NCBI RefSeq assembly: GCF_003265705.1
Contig: NW_020312828.1
Span: 59,378,207-59,442,206, forward strand
Direction: 5' to 3'
Source of the DNA: Callorhinus ursinus
Taxonomy: Eukaryota; Chordata; Mammalia; Carnivora; Otariidae
Length of the DNA: 64,000 nucleotides
Part shown: positions 47,692 through 60,279 of the stretch, in pieces
How the letters are laid out: each line of letters begins with the position of its first letter
Position numbering within the stretch: position 1 is the first letter of the stretch
The notes under the pieces: model-generated
What the model saw: the letters and a program-made list of their open reading frames with translations, nothing else
What the model was told of the DNA's origin: nothing
Database searches by the model: none
Made by a program: the position numbers and the translations under genes

Positions 47692-48320
47692 TTTAAAGTG
47701 GTTGAATAGGAAGCTTCAATAATCTTGTTAAGGGAAATAATTTTCTTAGCATAGGTCAGGCCATGCAGTGATCAGTGATACTGATAACACTGAGTCATTT
47801 TCCATGAAATTATTATCTGTTAGGCATATTTATTTCTGAAATCCCCCAAAGACTGTTGCTTTCAAAATGCATGAACACCTACCTCAAGAATTCATTCTGT
47901 AACTAGTTAATATATATTAAAATTGCACCTTAAATATAATAAAGTTGAAATAAAATAAAAATGAGAACTTATTTAGGTGCAAGAGAACTTCTGGCTCTGA
48001 AACCACCACAGGATAACGTTTTCTTCAAAGGTACGGCAGCTGTATGCGGGACTTGGGCTGGCATTTTTGTAAGGCACCAGGCACATGCCATCATATCCAT
48101 GTAGGGAGCCACATCATTTGTTATTCTGGTAAAATTATATCTTATCATATCAAACATGCCTTTGTAAATGCAAGAATTCTTTTCAGGGTATGTGTAGAAT
48201 GCTCCTAAGGTTACTGTCATTATCAATTAGCATTTATGGATGGTTTCAATGAAAGAATTATGCCAAATTAACCAATGCACAAAAAAAGACAATAAAGAAG
48301 TGTCCTATGAAATATAAAGC
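47692..48320. other. Unassigned sequence, no gene seen
   Basis: The 85-codon minus-strand frame at 47969-48226 shows no known domain. Confidence 0.5.
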
Positions 48321-48402
48321 TGTCCACACCATGTATGAAATACAACGAAAACCATGTTTAGGCATGGTTGCTGTTAACATGGTTTCACTTATGGTGTAGA
48401 CA
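48321..48402. repeat. Imperfect inverted repeat (about 82 nt)
   Basis: The outer 20 bases (TGTCCACACCATGTATGAAA at 48321-48340) match the reverse complement of the right end (48383-48402) at 16 of 20 positions. Inner blocks containing ACCATG also pair (CCATG near 48352 with CATGG near 48363). It would fold as an imperfect hairpin, about 260 bp left of a perfect one. Possible sources are a small MITE-like transposon or a decayed inverted duplication; neither is established. Confidence 0.65.
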
Positions 48403-48660
48403 GGACGGTAAATTATCACACATTCCAGTAACAGGACTTGGCCTCACTTTGAAATCACGGTGGTAATATTTTTAATATGCAAGAATTCTTACCTGAGGCC
48501 AGTCATATGAAACAGGAAAACACATGTGCTCTGAAATTGTTTTAATGTGTGAGACAACCACACACTTCGCCCTTTTCTGAAATTTCAACTGCATGTGATG
48601 TCTTGATAGTGTATCTTCTATACTGTTATGTATGATTGTGTTATTTAATGGTCTGAAATT

Positions 48661-48747
48661 AGAAAGCCTCTGTCCTGCCCATTTCTACCTATATGCACAA
48701 CATGTTGTTGTGCATATAGGTAGAAATGGGCAGGACAGAGGCTTTCT
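48661..48747. repeat. Perfect inverted repeat: 42-bp arms, 3-nt spacer
   Basis: The left arm is 48661-48702, the spacer TGT 48703-48705, the right arm 48706-48747. I checked the right arm as the exact reverse complement of the left, with no mismatch. Beyond the arms, ATTAG on the left pairs with CTAAT on the right if 3 bases are skipped. There is no transposon signature or TSD. Candidate origins are a template-switch mutation, a fold-back assembly artefact, or a transcribed hairpin. Confidence 0.97.
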
Positions 48748-51347
48748 CCTAATCCTTTTATTTTTTACAAGTAACAAATAATCCAGCTACTTAGCAGAGG
48801 TATGCATTTGGTTCCAACATCTTTAGACATTATTCTCGCAAAGTGATCTTGTAAAGCATTTGGCAAAAACGTGAGCACTTTTGTTTACCAAAGTTAGGTC
48901 TTAAGCTTATGGAGGCAATTTGAAAGATTTTGAAAAACTAGGACTTACTGACTGAATGCTTGTTTAGACTTAAAAGCTTCCTGATTTAAAAAAAAAAAAA
49001 GGAAAGAAAAAGAAAAAGCATGTGTAAGTGTTTGAAAATACTTTCCTCCCAAAGTTTTATTTCTTAATTAGGAAACTGGAAGTGAGTAAATTTCAAAACT
49101 TTAATGCGTCTAAAATCTGTCAACATTAATCTACAATCTAAAAATGCATTGTAGAAAATAAAACATTTGATTCACTGTTATTTTTTAGGAGTCAAAATAG
49201 TTTTGGGTTTTCAGCGAAAACGGTTTATCTTAACTACAAAGATTTATAGGATGTCACTCACAGCTTTCTAAAATGTGACTGGTAAAGTATTCAAAAGGAA
49301 CTACAAAGAAACAATGCCATAAATGATGTTAATGACCTAAAGTGATCTGAAGGTAAAAATCAGAAGTCTGGAATGACTTTTCCCTAAAGAAACACATGTT
49401 TTAATTATACTTTACAAATTTGTATGGAAAAAAAAATTAAAGGAAGGAGATGATTTTCCCATACTGGTTATCAAGAGGCCCAGCAAATGAAGCTCCAAGA
49501 TGACAAAAGAGAATATAGTTTAGTAATTTATTATCCCCCCTGACATAATTAAGAATTGAGAATTATCCCTAGAACTGATTTCATAACTCAAATTTCTCTA
49601 TCATAAGTAGAAATCAAACAGTCTTAATGGAATTCATATCTTACAAAATTATAAAAAAGATGTATTTATGGAACTGTCTAGTACTCGTTCCTATTATATT
49701 ATCTGGCCTATTAAAGCATTTAGAGGGGCTTTGTTCAAGTAACTCATTTAATTGGAGCGAAAATTAAATACTGGTTTAGATACTTACCTAAATAAGATTA
49801 CCTACATTCAAAGTCAGTGAGTCTGTATCTTTAAAACTGTTTGAAAGCAATAATCAATGTTTAAAGCTACCTTTTGACAATTATAGCTCTCTCTTTTCTT
49901 CAAATATCTACTATCAATATAGCACAGGTAAGTTTCATTCACACTCAGAAATTAAGGAGGCACATTTGTAAACTGTTTACAGTTAACATCTGTCCTATTT
50001 TAAATCTCACAATTTTTTCTTCGCGATTACACACAGCGCAAAAATGAAATGGTATCTGGTCGATCTCTGTTCTTAACCACTGTAAAGTGTGAGGAGAAAA
50101 AAGGGAGGTTGATAGTCTAATTCAGTTTTCAAAAATACTAAAAAAAGAAATGATTCAGGTTAAAAATAACGATGGCTTAGTTTTCTCTCCCTTACAGTAA
50201 GGAGCAGAAACATGAGCTGAAACCCCGTGGAAGCTGTACTCATTTCTATTCACAAAGAACTGTTCTACCGTCTGTCTGCAAATAAATCTCCTCAGTAAAT
50301 AGCTCCAAGGTTGAGCTAAAGAATATTGTATGGATCAAAGAATTCATGTCTTCCTGTGTAAAGTGAACAGGCCGCAAGCCCACTTGTTTGTCTAAAACAA
50401 TTAGAGGTAGTATGAAAAGGAGGGGGTTGGGACAAATAAGTTACAGCTGATTTTACTCTGCAAAATATTTAAGGGGGGTTTCAAATTAATAACCACCCAG
50501 GCCCCCAAACAGCCTAATCTTTGTCAATTGGTGCCAAATTATGCAAGGTGCTGCCAATTCTGGTTGTCTAACAAATCAAGACCAGTGTATGTTACTCCTC
50601 GGCTGAAGTCTGATTGATTCTGGTCATTATATGGGCTGATCTCATTTTCACACATGGAATCAATATGGGAGCCAGATGTTCATTTACAGAGAAGCATTGA
50701 AACGACTCATCTACACGCAACTTTATCCTGGACCACAGAGCCCCACAGACCCATCGCCTCTTCTCACCCATACAAGGCTTCACACAGTACAAAACCTATA
50801 AAACATTCTGCTAATATTACTGTCAGCTGAATGACTTTTACAGTACTATATAAAGTTGACAGATAATACATGCCAGTCCTAATTTGAGATAGACCTTTTC
50901 TTTTGGGACCTCAACCACTGAACAAGCAAACAGATTGAGAAGTAACATTTATTACAACACATAAATCATTTTCTTACAACTACTATAGGTCTGGCCCGAG
51001 GGTGAAGCCTCTGCATAGCCTGTGAATCCTAATGCATTGCTGAAGTTACTAAATTGTACTGTCATTCCCCTATTGGTGTGCAGGGAAGGGCTCGTCTAGC
51101 TTTTCATAAGAAAGTTCTCATCACAACATTTTTGTACTTTGTTCCATGAAAAAAAAAAAGCTAATAATTTGTCTTCTTGAAATAAAAAGGCAAAGCATTC
51201 TCTTGAATAGTAATGACCACCTTATATTTATTTATATTAGACAGATATGCTTCATATTTCATTTCACACCCAAATTACTGCGTGGTTCAACACAAGAACC
51301 AAACCTGAGTTTCCTATAAAGATATCCAAAGAATTTGCCCATTTTAT
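48748..51347. other. Unassigned, low-repeat sequence
   Basis: No gene or recognised repeat over about 2.6 kb. The interval 50470-50620 is notable for clustered motif-like sequence (CTTTGTCAATTGGTGCCAAA, GCTGCCAATTCTGGTTGTCT); see findings. Confidence 0.5.
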
Positions 51348-51549
51348 TTTATTTTATTTTATTTTATTCAAGATTTTATTTATTTGACAGAGACACAGAG
51401 AGAGAGGGAACAAAAGCAGGGGGAGTGGGAGAGGGAGAAGCAGGCCTCCCGGCAAGCAGGGAGCCCGATGTTGGACTCGATCCCAGAACCCTGGGATCAT
51501 GACCCGAGCCGAAGGCAGACGCTTAACGACTGAGCCACCCAGGCGCTCC
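51348..51549 (-). mobile_element. SINEC carnivore SINE, (TTTTA)n tail
   Basis: A (TTTTA)n tail at about 51341-51368 leads to AAGATTTTATTTATTTGACA, then GGGAACAAAAGCAGGGGGAG, AGGCCTCCCGGCAAGCAGGG, CTGGGATCATGACCCGAGCC and the head GAGCCACCCAGGCGCTCC. The flanks GAATTTGCCCATTTTAT (51331-51347) and GAACCTGTCCATTTTAT (51550-51566) are a TSD with three changes. Confidence 0.93.
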
Positions 51550-51566
51550 GAACCTGTCCATTTTAT

Positions 51567-52639
51567 AGACTAGACAAGAAGTATCATAGATCACAAATGT
51601 GATGGAATCAACATAGATGACATGCACTTTCTTTTTAGAAAAAAAATGTCATATTCAGTATTAAACATGGTAAGATATTAATAGGGAATGATCATATACC
51701 ACTTAAGGAATTCCTCCAATTTGCAGAGCTGATGGAAATCAAAGTTCTTTATACCTACTGACAAATACCTGTTTCATACTATCCTGAGCTGACAAATCCA
51801 ACGTGCACTTCATGACATAGTAAATTTCTCTACAACTTTTTCTATAATACTGTTTTGAAAATGCATGGGTGACCTAACATGGTGAGGCTGTATCTTGTAT
51901 CCAGTTGCTTTTCTGTGATTCCTCAACCATCTTGGCCTCAGTGGGGTCTTCTAGTTGCATTTAGTCGGCTCCGTACTGCTTGAGGATAATCTAAAGTATG
52001 TCTGTTTTTCATCAGGTAACGACCATTAAGTTTGGCTGCATTTCCTGCTAAGTCCTGCTGAATGGCACAAGAAACAGAAGCTAGAAAACCTCTCCTTGTA
52101 ACCCTGCTATGGTTTCTGAACCTAGACCTTTCTAGAATTGTGGCTCACTACTGCAGAACTCTGAGGCTAGAGTTGAGTCCAAATGCTCCAACTCAGGATC
52201 TACTTTCCTGGAAGTATTTATGACTGCTGCATGTTCCAGCACACCCTGGAAGGACTGATCACTTGGGTCATTTCTAAAAAAAGTTTTGAATTGTGAGTTC
52301 CTGTCTGTGCAGCACTTGGGGCTTTGCCTTTCCTTCTCCTGAACTAAACAAAAACATTGGCCAAATACTCTCCTTCATGTCTTTAAATTCCTCTCAGTGA
52401 CTCCTTACAGTGAGTTACAATTCTAGTGTGTTAAGAACTAGTAATTATTGATTTGGGGTCAATTTTTTCCTGTATGACAATATCCAAGAAAACTGATGAT
52501 GATTGAATCTACAAGATGTTTTCCCTAAAGCCAAACTCTCGTCTCTTGAAAGAAGTAGACGAGTTTCTAACAGAAGAGGGTCCGTTCCAATGAGAAGGCA
52601 TATGACAAACCAGTCAATGCCAGAAATCATAATAGGCTT
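51567..52639. other. Unassigned sequence, no gene seen
   Basis: No gene; frames at 52445-52630 (-) and 52503-52721 (+) overlap and are unsupported. Confidence 0.5.
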
Positions 52640-52790
52640 CCATTTATTAATTGAATTATCATTTATGAAGCATCTGTTAGGTACCAGGCATGAAGTTAAG
52701 GCTGAGGATCCAGACAGGTAAGACGTAAATCCCTCTCATCGAGGAATTCGCTGCCTAGTGTGGGGAAGGGATAACAGTAAACACCATAGG
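52640..52790 (-). repeat. L2 3'-end relic
   Basis: TCATTTATGAAGCATCTGTT, AGGTACCAGGCATGAAGTTA, AGGCTGAGGATCCAGACAGG and 'CTCTCATCGAGGAATTCGCTGCCTAGTGTGGGG' follow the reverse L2 terminal order. Confidence 0.7.
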
Positions 52791-55700
52791 GACCTTGCAG
52801 TGTTTGTGGCGAATAGCATGTGAAACATTTTAGTTTAGGCCAAATATTAGACCTGATAAGCCCAATTCCATTTTCATTAGTATTGCCAATTTTATATCAC
52901 CTATACTGCGGTTTTAAAAACTGTTCCTTCAAGGCTAAAGTTCTTGTCCTTTTATAGAGAAGAAAAAAAAATAATCAAAATAGAGTTTTCACCAGAGTTT
53001 AAAAGAAGTCGGTCCATTTCCAAAAGAAGTGAGTTACAGAAAACAAAAAAGGAACCTGTTTATGTCCTGGTGAGTCAAACTCAACCTGACAGATTTTTTT
53101 CTTTTGTTCCTGGCATGCTCTCTTACTCCAGACACGGTGCCTCATGGAGCCTTGGGCATCCCTTTTCATCCATGTGACAGTCTTCCCTTTCTCTTCAATG
53201 CCATGGCCACCACTGTTTCCATCAGTAATACTTGCCATTCAAACAGATTTCCAGGGTCCTGCTCCCCTCTCCTGATATTATAGAGAGGTTAATCTGCATG
53301 AAACATGACTCTCATTTGCAAACAACAGCTCTGCCCTAATAAAGTTCAATTAATTTAGCCCAGTTAGGGTTTCCACCTCCGTGTCTTTAACCCTGTTTCT
53401 TCATGGTAGAGAAGTCCTAGAGACAGTGCCCCCTCCTCCAGGATCCACACTGGACCCAATCTAACCCACTTATCTTATCTTAGTCTGGCCATCCCTCAAA
53501 GCTCGGTTCAGTCACATTCCCTCACACACATCTGGAAGCAAGCCTCACTGTGCCATTCCTATAGCAGCTATATAAAATATCCACCAAACATGGCCTGTAA
53601 TAGGTTTATCCTTTATGAAGCATTTTTAAGTGGCCAAAGAGGAACCTTTTAAGAGTTCTTAAAACTGTGCAGTTGCAGACACTGAACTGATTGATCACTC
53701 ACACTAGAGCTCAGGTCATCCCTCTATAATTCAGGCTTCACTCCAAAAACTATTAATCTGTACTTCCTAAGCCATAAATTTTGAACTAGCTATTAATACA
53801 GCTCAGTTCTTTGGGACTTTGTCTCTTAGGCCCTAAAAAGAATGTTAAACTTCTGACAATGAAACTTCCTCAACTGTCAATTTCTTATTAAAAGAGATTT
53901 TCATTAAGATTGAAAATCTTTTGCATTGAGTCCCGCTTTGACTTTGACCTTGGCTTTCTCCATGTATTTCACATCTTGAAAGTAAGTCCCTTCTTTTACC
54001 TCTTACACAGCTCAACAAGTCGATTCAGAATTCAACACAGATGTCACAATGCTTTATTTATCAATACTACATAATTCCTTCTGCCATATTGAAGCATTAG
54101 AGGAAAGCTATCTATCCTTTATCTCCATTTTGAATGTCAAGGTTATCAGAATTAGTTCCAGAAACAGATGTTAGAAAGTCTCATCTGATTGAAGAAATAA
54201 ATGTAAAGGATTTTAAGAACGTAGTAAAGCAATATTCCATCACTGATGCATACACCTGTCTCAAGGACTAAATATTAGTCTTAGAGTAGTTTGTTTTACC
54301 TTTTTCTTTTTTTCTTTAAAGTTGTCCTTCATCAAACTGTTTGGTCCTTCTTTTAGGGCACTTGTGTCAGAGAGTAGGCATGTCAAGAGTTTAAAAAGCA
54401 TACTTCCTGCCAAATCTGAAATTATTGTCTTTCTGGTGGAAGAAAGAAGCCACAGACATGTACCAGGAAAAGCAAGGACTTTTGTCTCTTTCAATGTGAA
54501 TTAACTGCTAGAATAAAACTTATTACATGTCTATAAATTTTCTACATTATTAACATTCTGTTCTACTAGATACTATTCAAATTAAATATATATGGCTACT
54601 TGAAAATCTTTTTCTCTGGAGAGAACCAAAATATAATGCATGTATTTGACCTTTATTTGGCAGCATGCCTTCCTTCCATTTTGCTTAGGTCCCTGAAAAA
54701 ATGACCAACTCCCCCTGCTAAGTATCTACATTATTTGTTCTGCCTATTCTGTGCCCAAAGATTCAATCATCTGTTCTTTCCCTTCCCATTCCCCCATCTA
54801 AAAATGATCCCTGTTTGCAGTAAAATACGTGTCCTTACGTAGGAAGTAAGATTTTTGGTTTCGATGGCCCTTAATCCTCATGAAAGAGATGGGACCCAAC
54901 AAAACCCCTACATATCCTGGGTTTCCCCAAAAGACAACTGACTCTGGCTTACATGAAGAAAGGGAGAGTTCAAAGGCTCTTATAGGAGATTTTTTCGACT
55001 TCCAAAGATACTCAGCCATGGTCAATGTGACTAGGACAAATCTAACTTCCATACTGAATCTAAACCACATTTAGCAGTTAAATCACAAGACATATTTAAT
55101 TAATAGGTTACATTATATGTGACATCAAAAAGACAGATAAAGGCTTCTACATTTAAACTACCCTTGATGTGAGGACAAGCACATTTTAAAATTTAAAAAT
55201 GATATATCACATACAAAAACTTAACATATCAAACATACAGCTCAACAATAGTCTGTCCTGTCCTTAGGAAAAGTACGACATCAAGTCATTGCCGCCATTT
55301 CTAAATAATGAAAAGTCACCGTCATTCTCAAAGGTAGCAAGATTTGTGGCCCTCACTAAAAGTGTGTAAGGATTTCCACTTAAAACTTTCTATTTCAGGG
55401 GTTTATAAAAGCTATAAAAATTCTCTCCAAGCTGAAACTTGGCAAATGAGAACTCAGCATGAGGACATTTTTTTTAAGCCTAAATTTAAAAACAGTATGT
55501 TCATGTACTTTTTTAAGCATAAGAAGAAAAAAGGAGAGAATTTTTGAGGTTTTAGTTGCCTTTTTTAAAAATCTGCATTCCTCAGGAACTAGTTTGTTTT
55601 TAAAAATGGAAATTTGCAGACTATAAATTCAAATTTGGCCATGTTTCTTTGAGAATTTGATATAAATGAAAATAATCTAAAATGGACCCTATCATGAAGG

Positions 55701-56591
55701 GAAGAAATTCATTGTTCTCAGAAGACTGTTTCCAGAAATAACTGTATCGCCCTTCTCTCCAGTATGGATATGAAAAATAGATGCATCACTTTTTTTTTTT
55801 CCTGAGCTAAAGAAGCTATTTTTCTTTGAGTGAAAAAGTTCAATGAATCACCGTGATATTTTTGGTTAGAGAATACTATATTTTCTATCTCTGCCGCCAC
55901 CAAAAATTTATACGTATAGTTTAATTATATACATATGCATATACACATAATTATACATTATCTAACATAGTCTCAGATTTTGGTAAAAATTTAGCTCCCT
56001 TGAATTTTATGCATATATATTAAATTTCATAAATATATGCATGGTAAAGTAAGATTATTATATACATGACTATAAAAATATGATCTTAAATATTGTGCTA
56101 ATAAAACTGGTCTACTATTCTATTAAAAACATCTCAATATATATGAGAATTTTATTTATTGTTTCATCTCAAAAAATATCTGACGTCCCCCTGCCTCACA
56201 TTTTGTAGTGGGGAATAGGAATGACACAGGCACAGGCCCTGTTTTTAACATGCTCGTTATCTAGTTGTGGATCTGGACGTATAAAATGTAAACACTTTAG
56301 CCATATTCTCATATAAAACCCCCTATGACTTTTTTTTTTCTGAATGGAAAAGACCGTTTCCATAGGCCTATTCTCCTTCTTCCATACTCGAGTTTTAGAA
56401 CACTTAATATAGTTCAACAACTTTATCCCCACAATCTGCTTTAGAGCACTTTTCTCACCGAGAACTTTCCTTCGTGTCCACAGTGATCCTCTTTCTGAAA
56501 CAAGCCAATCGTGCGAATGCAGGGCCCCTCTATTGCTCTTCCCAGAATGCACTCTCCTTCCCTTTGAGAGGCGTCATTCTGCCTTTGGGAC
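52791..56591. other. Unassigned sequence, no gene seen
   Basis: About 3.8 kb without a firm repeat or gene call. Antisense frame pairs at 52944-53238, 54261-54504 and 54798-55074 are each open on both strands, a chance pattern. TA-rich low complexity lies at about 55918-56045. The 118-codon minus frame at 56196-56552 has no domain I recognise. Confidence 0.5.
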
Positions 56592-56797
56592 TTTTTTTTT
56601 TTTTTTAAGATTTTATTTATTTGTCAGAAAGAGAGGGAGAGAGAGAGAGCGAGCACAAGCAGGGGGAGAGGCAGGTAGAGGGAGAAGCAGACTCCCTACT
56701 GAGCAAGGAGCCTGATGCAGGACTCGATTCCAGGACCCCGGGATCATGACCTGAGCCGAAGGCAGACGCTTAACCGACTGAGCCACCCAGTCGTCCC
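56592..56797 (-). mobile_element. SINEC carnivore SINE
   Basis: The T15 tail, AAGATTTTATTTATTTGTCA, GAGCACAAGCAGGGGGAGAG, GGGATCATGACCTGAGCC and the head CGACTGAGCCACCCAGTCGT form a complete element. I see no convincing TSD, because the left flank merges with the T run. Frames on both strands here are SINE-derived. Confidence 0.92.
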
Positions 56798-57274
56798 AAA
56801 TCACCTCTTTTTTAATGGGTCTGTCACATGCCAGCCACTTCCATAGTCAGAAGCAAAGAAGGCCTGCCTTCAACCCCTGCCTGTTGCCCAGCTGACTTGG
56901 CTTGGTCTTGTTCCAGTTGGCCAAACCCCAGAGTACGCAAGGCTCAAACCTTGATACTTTCTATTTAGAACTAATCTCAGTTAGTTCTCAACTGCTACGT
57001 ACCTCCTATCTATACTAGAAACTGGTAGGAAATAAATGCTATAAAGAATTAAACTGAATGGTCTGAAGAACTTCAAAGAAATGAGGTGAAGAGGTCAAAT
57101 ATAAATCAAAGCAAAAATACTTTGATGTAAAAATCAAACACAAAATCAGAGTGAAAATGTTATCTTTACTGCTTCAAAGATCTTTAATGAAACTTTAGGA
57201 GGAGGTATAATGAGTGTTTAAAGTTTGTATTTATTAGATGAGAGCATATATATATTTTATAAGAGCATATATTT

Positions 57275-57460
57275 GGGGCACAGGGTGGCTCCTTTGGTTA
57301 AACATCTGACTCTTCATTTTGGCTAGGTCATGATCTCAGGGTTGTGAGACTGAGCCCCACGTTGGGCTACACCTGGGCGCATGAAGCCTGCTTAAGGATT
57401 CTTTCCCTCCCTCCCTCTGCCCCTCTCCTGTACTTCCTCTCTTGGGGAAAAAAAAAAAAA
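57275..57460 (+). mobile_element. SINEC carnivore SINE, diverged
   Basis: The head GGGGCACAGGGTGGCTCCTT, core GGTCATGATCTCAGGGTTGT and GAGACTGAGCCCCACGTTGG, CT-rich end and A15. The flanks AGAGCATATAT (57262-57272) and AGACCATATAT (57461-57471) differ at one base. The greater divergence of the head suggests an older copy. Confidence 0.9.
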
Positions 57461-57471
57461 AGACCATATAT

Positions 57472-59443
57472 ATAAACTGAAACTCTCCTTCCCTTCTCTC
57501 TTATCCCATGGTCTACTTCCAAGCTGTTATGACATTCAATTGTTTTTTTCTACATAATTCTTTTAAAATTTTTTGCTTAAATTATTACCATTATTTTATA
57601 CAATGATTCAAGTTAACCATACTGATGCTATTTCTCATTCATACAAATTACAGTTTAAATTTGTAGTAAACTATTACATGCCACAATTCCAAATACCTTC
57701 CAACTTGAGCCTTTCAAATAAACAGAAGGCATACGAAAAATAGTTTAATAGGCAAAATTACTTTTCAGCATAGGACAGCAAATGACTGTAGCTACATTAA
57801 CATTCTCATGTTCAAATGCATACTTCTACTATCATGAGATTCTTACAGTATCATGTGTCAATTCCAAAATAAGAAAAATGAAATATATTTTGATGGTGTT
57901 GTTTTTTTAATGTGTTCCTTGTATGACAAAGACTATTAGAACCTAAGGTTAGAACCTCCAGAGATGATAAAATACACAGTTGAGATAATTAAGGTGGTAT
58001 TTAAGGGGAATCTGTTGGGGACTCAAGAGAAATGAAGAAACTCTTCAGGGCCATTGAGTGAAGATGGAAAGAGTCATAGCCGGAATACAAAAATCTACCT
58101 ATCTTCACTGTCCAAACTTTTTTTTACCATGTTGTGTTGCCTAGATATCACCAAGGTCTTGATGTAGTCACATCTGTGACAGACATTTTGTAGAAACCAA
58201 AGAGATCTGATTTTCTCAAAGACTAAACTCCTCTTTGAGAGTTATTATCCAAAGAGATTCCAGACACTTAAAGCAGTGATATTTAAGTTTAGTTAAAAAG
58301 TTTAATTAAAAAGTTAGAATTAGGTTACTATTTTATGTGAAAAGAATTTAATACTCTTTAGATTACTCTAACCTATGCATTTTTCCATGAAGCATAAATG
58401 GAATTAATGCGAAATATCTTTTTCCTATAACTTTAAATGTAAGTAGTCTGGCATGGCATGTAGCATAAGTGAAAACAAACATCTGTATCTTTTACATAAG
58501 TGACGTAAATAAGGATACAGTGAATCTTTCAATAAACTTTAAGTATTTCATAATGATAGTGTATAAAATCATGTTTTAGGATTTTAAGATATTTTAAATA
58601 CTACTATATAGTCTTCTTTGAATGAAGAATTAGTGTTGATTAGTAAATAAATGTGAAAGGTGACATGCACTAAGAGGAATATTCTTTCACATGAACATTA
58701 ATACAAGGAAATGTCTGTTCTGTAGTAGCTGTGGACACAAGAAGGTAAAAAAAAAAACAAAAACAGAGCATGCTTCATTTTTGATAAGGTCCGAACACCT
58801 TTATAAAGTAATAAAAGAGAATATGCATACCTGCATCCATGCTGTCCCTAGTTATCATGTAAAATACTGAATGCTAGCTTTTGCTGGGTGGACAACATGA
58901 AATCTTCCCTGTCAGTTAGCACTCACGACTTGTCAATAAAATCCATGGCAGAGTAAAAATCAATTTGGATTCTAAGACCATTATCTTCTTTAACTCAGTT
59001 TTCTCCAATTCCTTGAAAGCTTTCCAAAATTTTTCCCAATGACATTGTGTAGGACACATAGCCTTGGCGATCATTCTTAAAACAAAATTAATCATTAACC
59101 CGAGTATACTAGAGTACATCAAAGTTATCACATATACCACTGTTCTCTGAATCTATGCTGATACTAAGTATTAACAAAATGGTATGTGAAATGGGGGGAA
59201 AAGGAAACACACACATATAATAAATACCATCTATTATAAATGCGTTAGCAATGTTAAGACAAATTTTGAAGAAAATTATGGTATTTGGCATTTTAAAAAT
59301 ACCTCTTTACAGAATGAATGAATTTTGTTATAGGTATTAAAATTATTTCAACTTCTTTTGCTTCCAGATGAACAAATGGATCTAAAATATTCATTAATGG
59401 GTCTCAAATACATTTTTACATCTGAATTTAAATTTTTCTATTT
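57472..59443. other. Unassigned AT-rich sequence
   Basis: No gene or recognised repeat. Frames at 58916-59140 and 59109-59291 on the minus strand have no motif. Confidence 0.5.
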
Positions 59444-59694
59444 TATATAGACTTATAGTCACTATGCCTAAGAAATTTGGAATCTTTTAATCTGATGTCA
59501 AACAATGACTGCAAAAAAACCCCCAAAAATAATTGATAATTTTATGGAAATTACATTCAAATCTTTGGAAAGACTCAAAAAAGACAAGCTGCCATAAAAT
59601 TAATTTTGGTTTGGATACAGATGACGTGTATAAAAAAAAAAAGGACAGAAAACATTATAAAATATAGAGGATTTTAAAGGAGAGCAAAATATAC
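59444..59694 (+). repeat. Direct duplication, copy 1 (251 bp)
   Basis: It matches 60280-60532 along its full length with about ten substitutions and a few small indels (mainly in A runs), near 95% identity by hand count. It is AT-rich and non-coding with no known family. No flanking direct repeat was found around this copy, so it is the better candidate for the source locus. Confidence 0.95.
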
Positions 59695-60279
59695 CACCCG
59701 AAAGTATACCTCCTTAGCTAAATATTGATTATTTTATGCTGGTTATTTTTAAGAAACAGCAAACACAGGAGAAGCTCTGAAAATTGAGTAGAAGTTACCC
59801 TTTGGTAAGAGATCTTCACAATGATAAGAGAAATCTCTATTTGGAAGGCCTTCTCCCACTCTAGCAGGAAGGGAAGGATGACTAAATCTCTAGAAACTCA
59901 TCAATGGAAAAGGCAGGACTTAATCTGCATAACTACCTTATCCAGGTTTATTGTGCTTTTCCTGGCAACCTCCCATAACTGGCCTCCCAGGCCCCACCCA
60001 ACATCTTCTTTTGTCTTTAGATGGAGATGGTACTGAAGGTAGTGGCTTGGGCCATTTCAGAGGTTTCCTGTGCATACTGCAGGTACACATGTTCTTAAGC
60101 TTCTATTTGTTTTTCTCCTGTTACTCTGTCTGTTATTAAGGGGGCGGGAGGTGTCTCAGCCAAGAACCCAGCAAGGTTAAAGGAAAACGGGATTTTTTTC
60201 TCTCAAAATTTCTGCCCTGAAATTATTTCATAACTGCCTTTCTACTTTCACTCAACAGTTCAAAATTGGATAGACACGT
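59695..60279. other. Spacer between the duplicated segments
   Basis: Unassigned sequence. Frames at 59821-60036 and 59951-60139 overlap in different frames of the same strand and show no family features. Confidence 0.5.

Noticed and set aside
54261..55074. Pairs of frames open on both strands
   Set aside because: Antisense-overlapping open frames of 60-90 codons with no motif are a chance pattern, not nested genes.
56196..56552. 118-codon minus-strand frame
   Set aside because: No recognisable domain, start context or splice structure. It is within the length expected by chance over 64 kb in six frames.
4062..57460. tRNA-like A/B boxes in the SINE heads
   Set aside because: They are the tRNA-derived promoters of SINEs; none keeps a full cloverleaf, so no tRNA gene is called.
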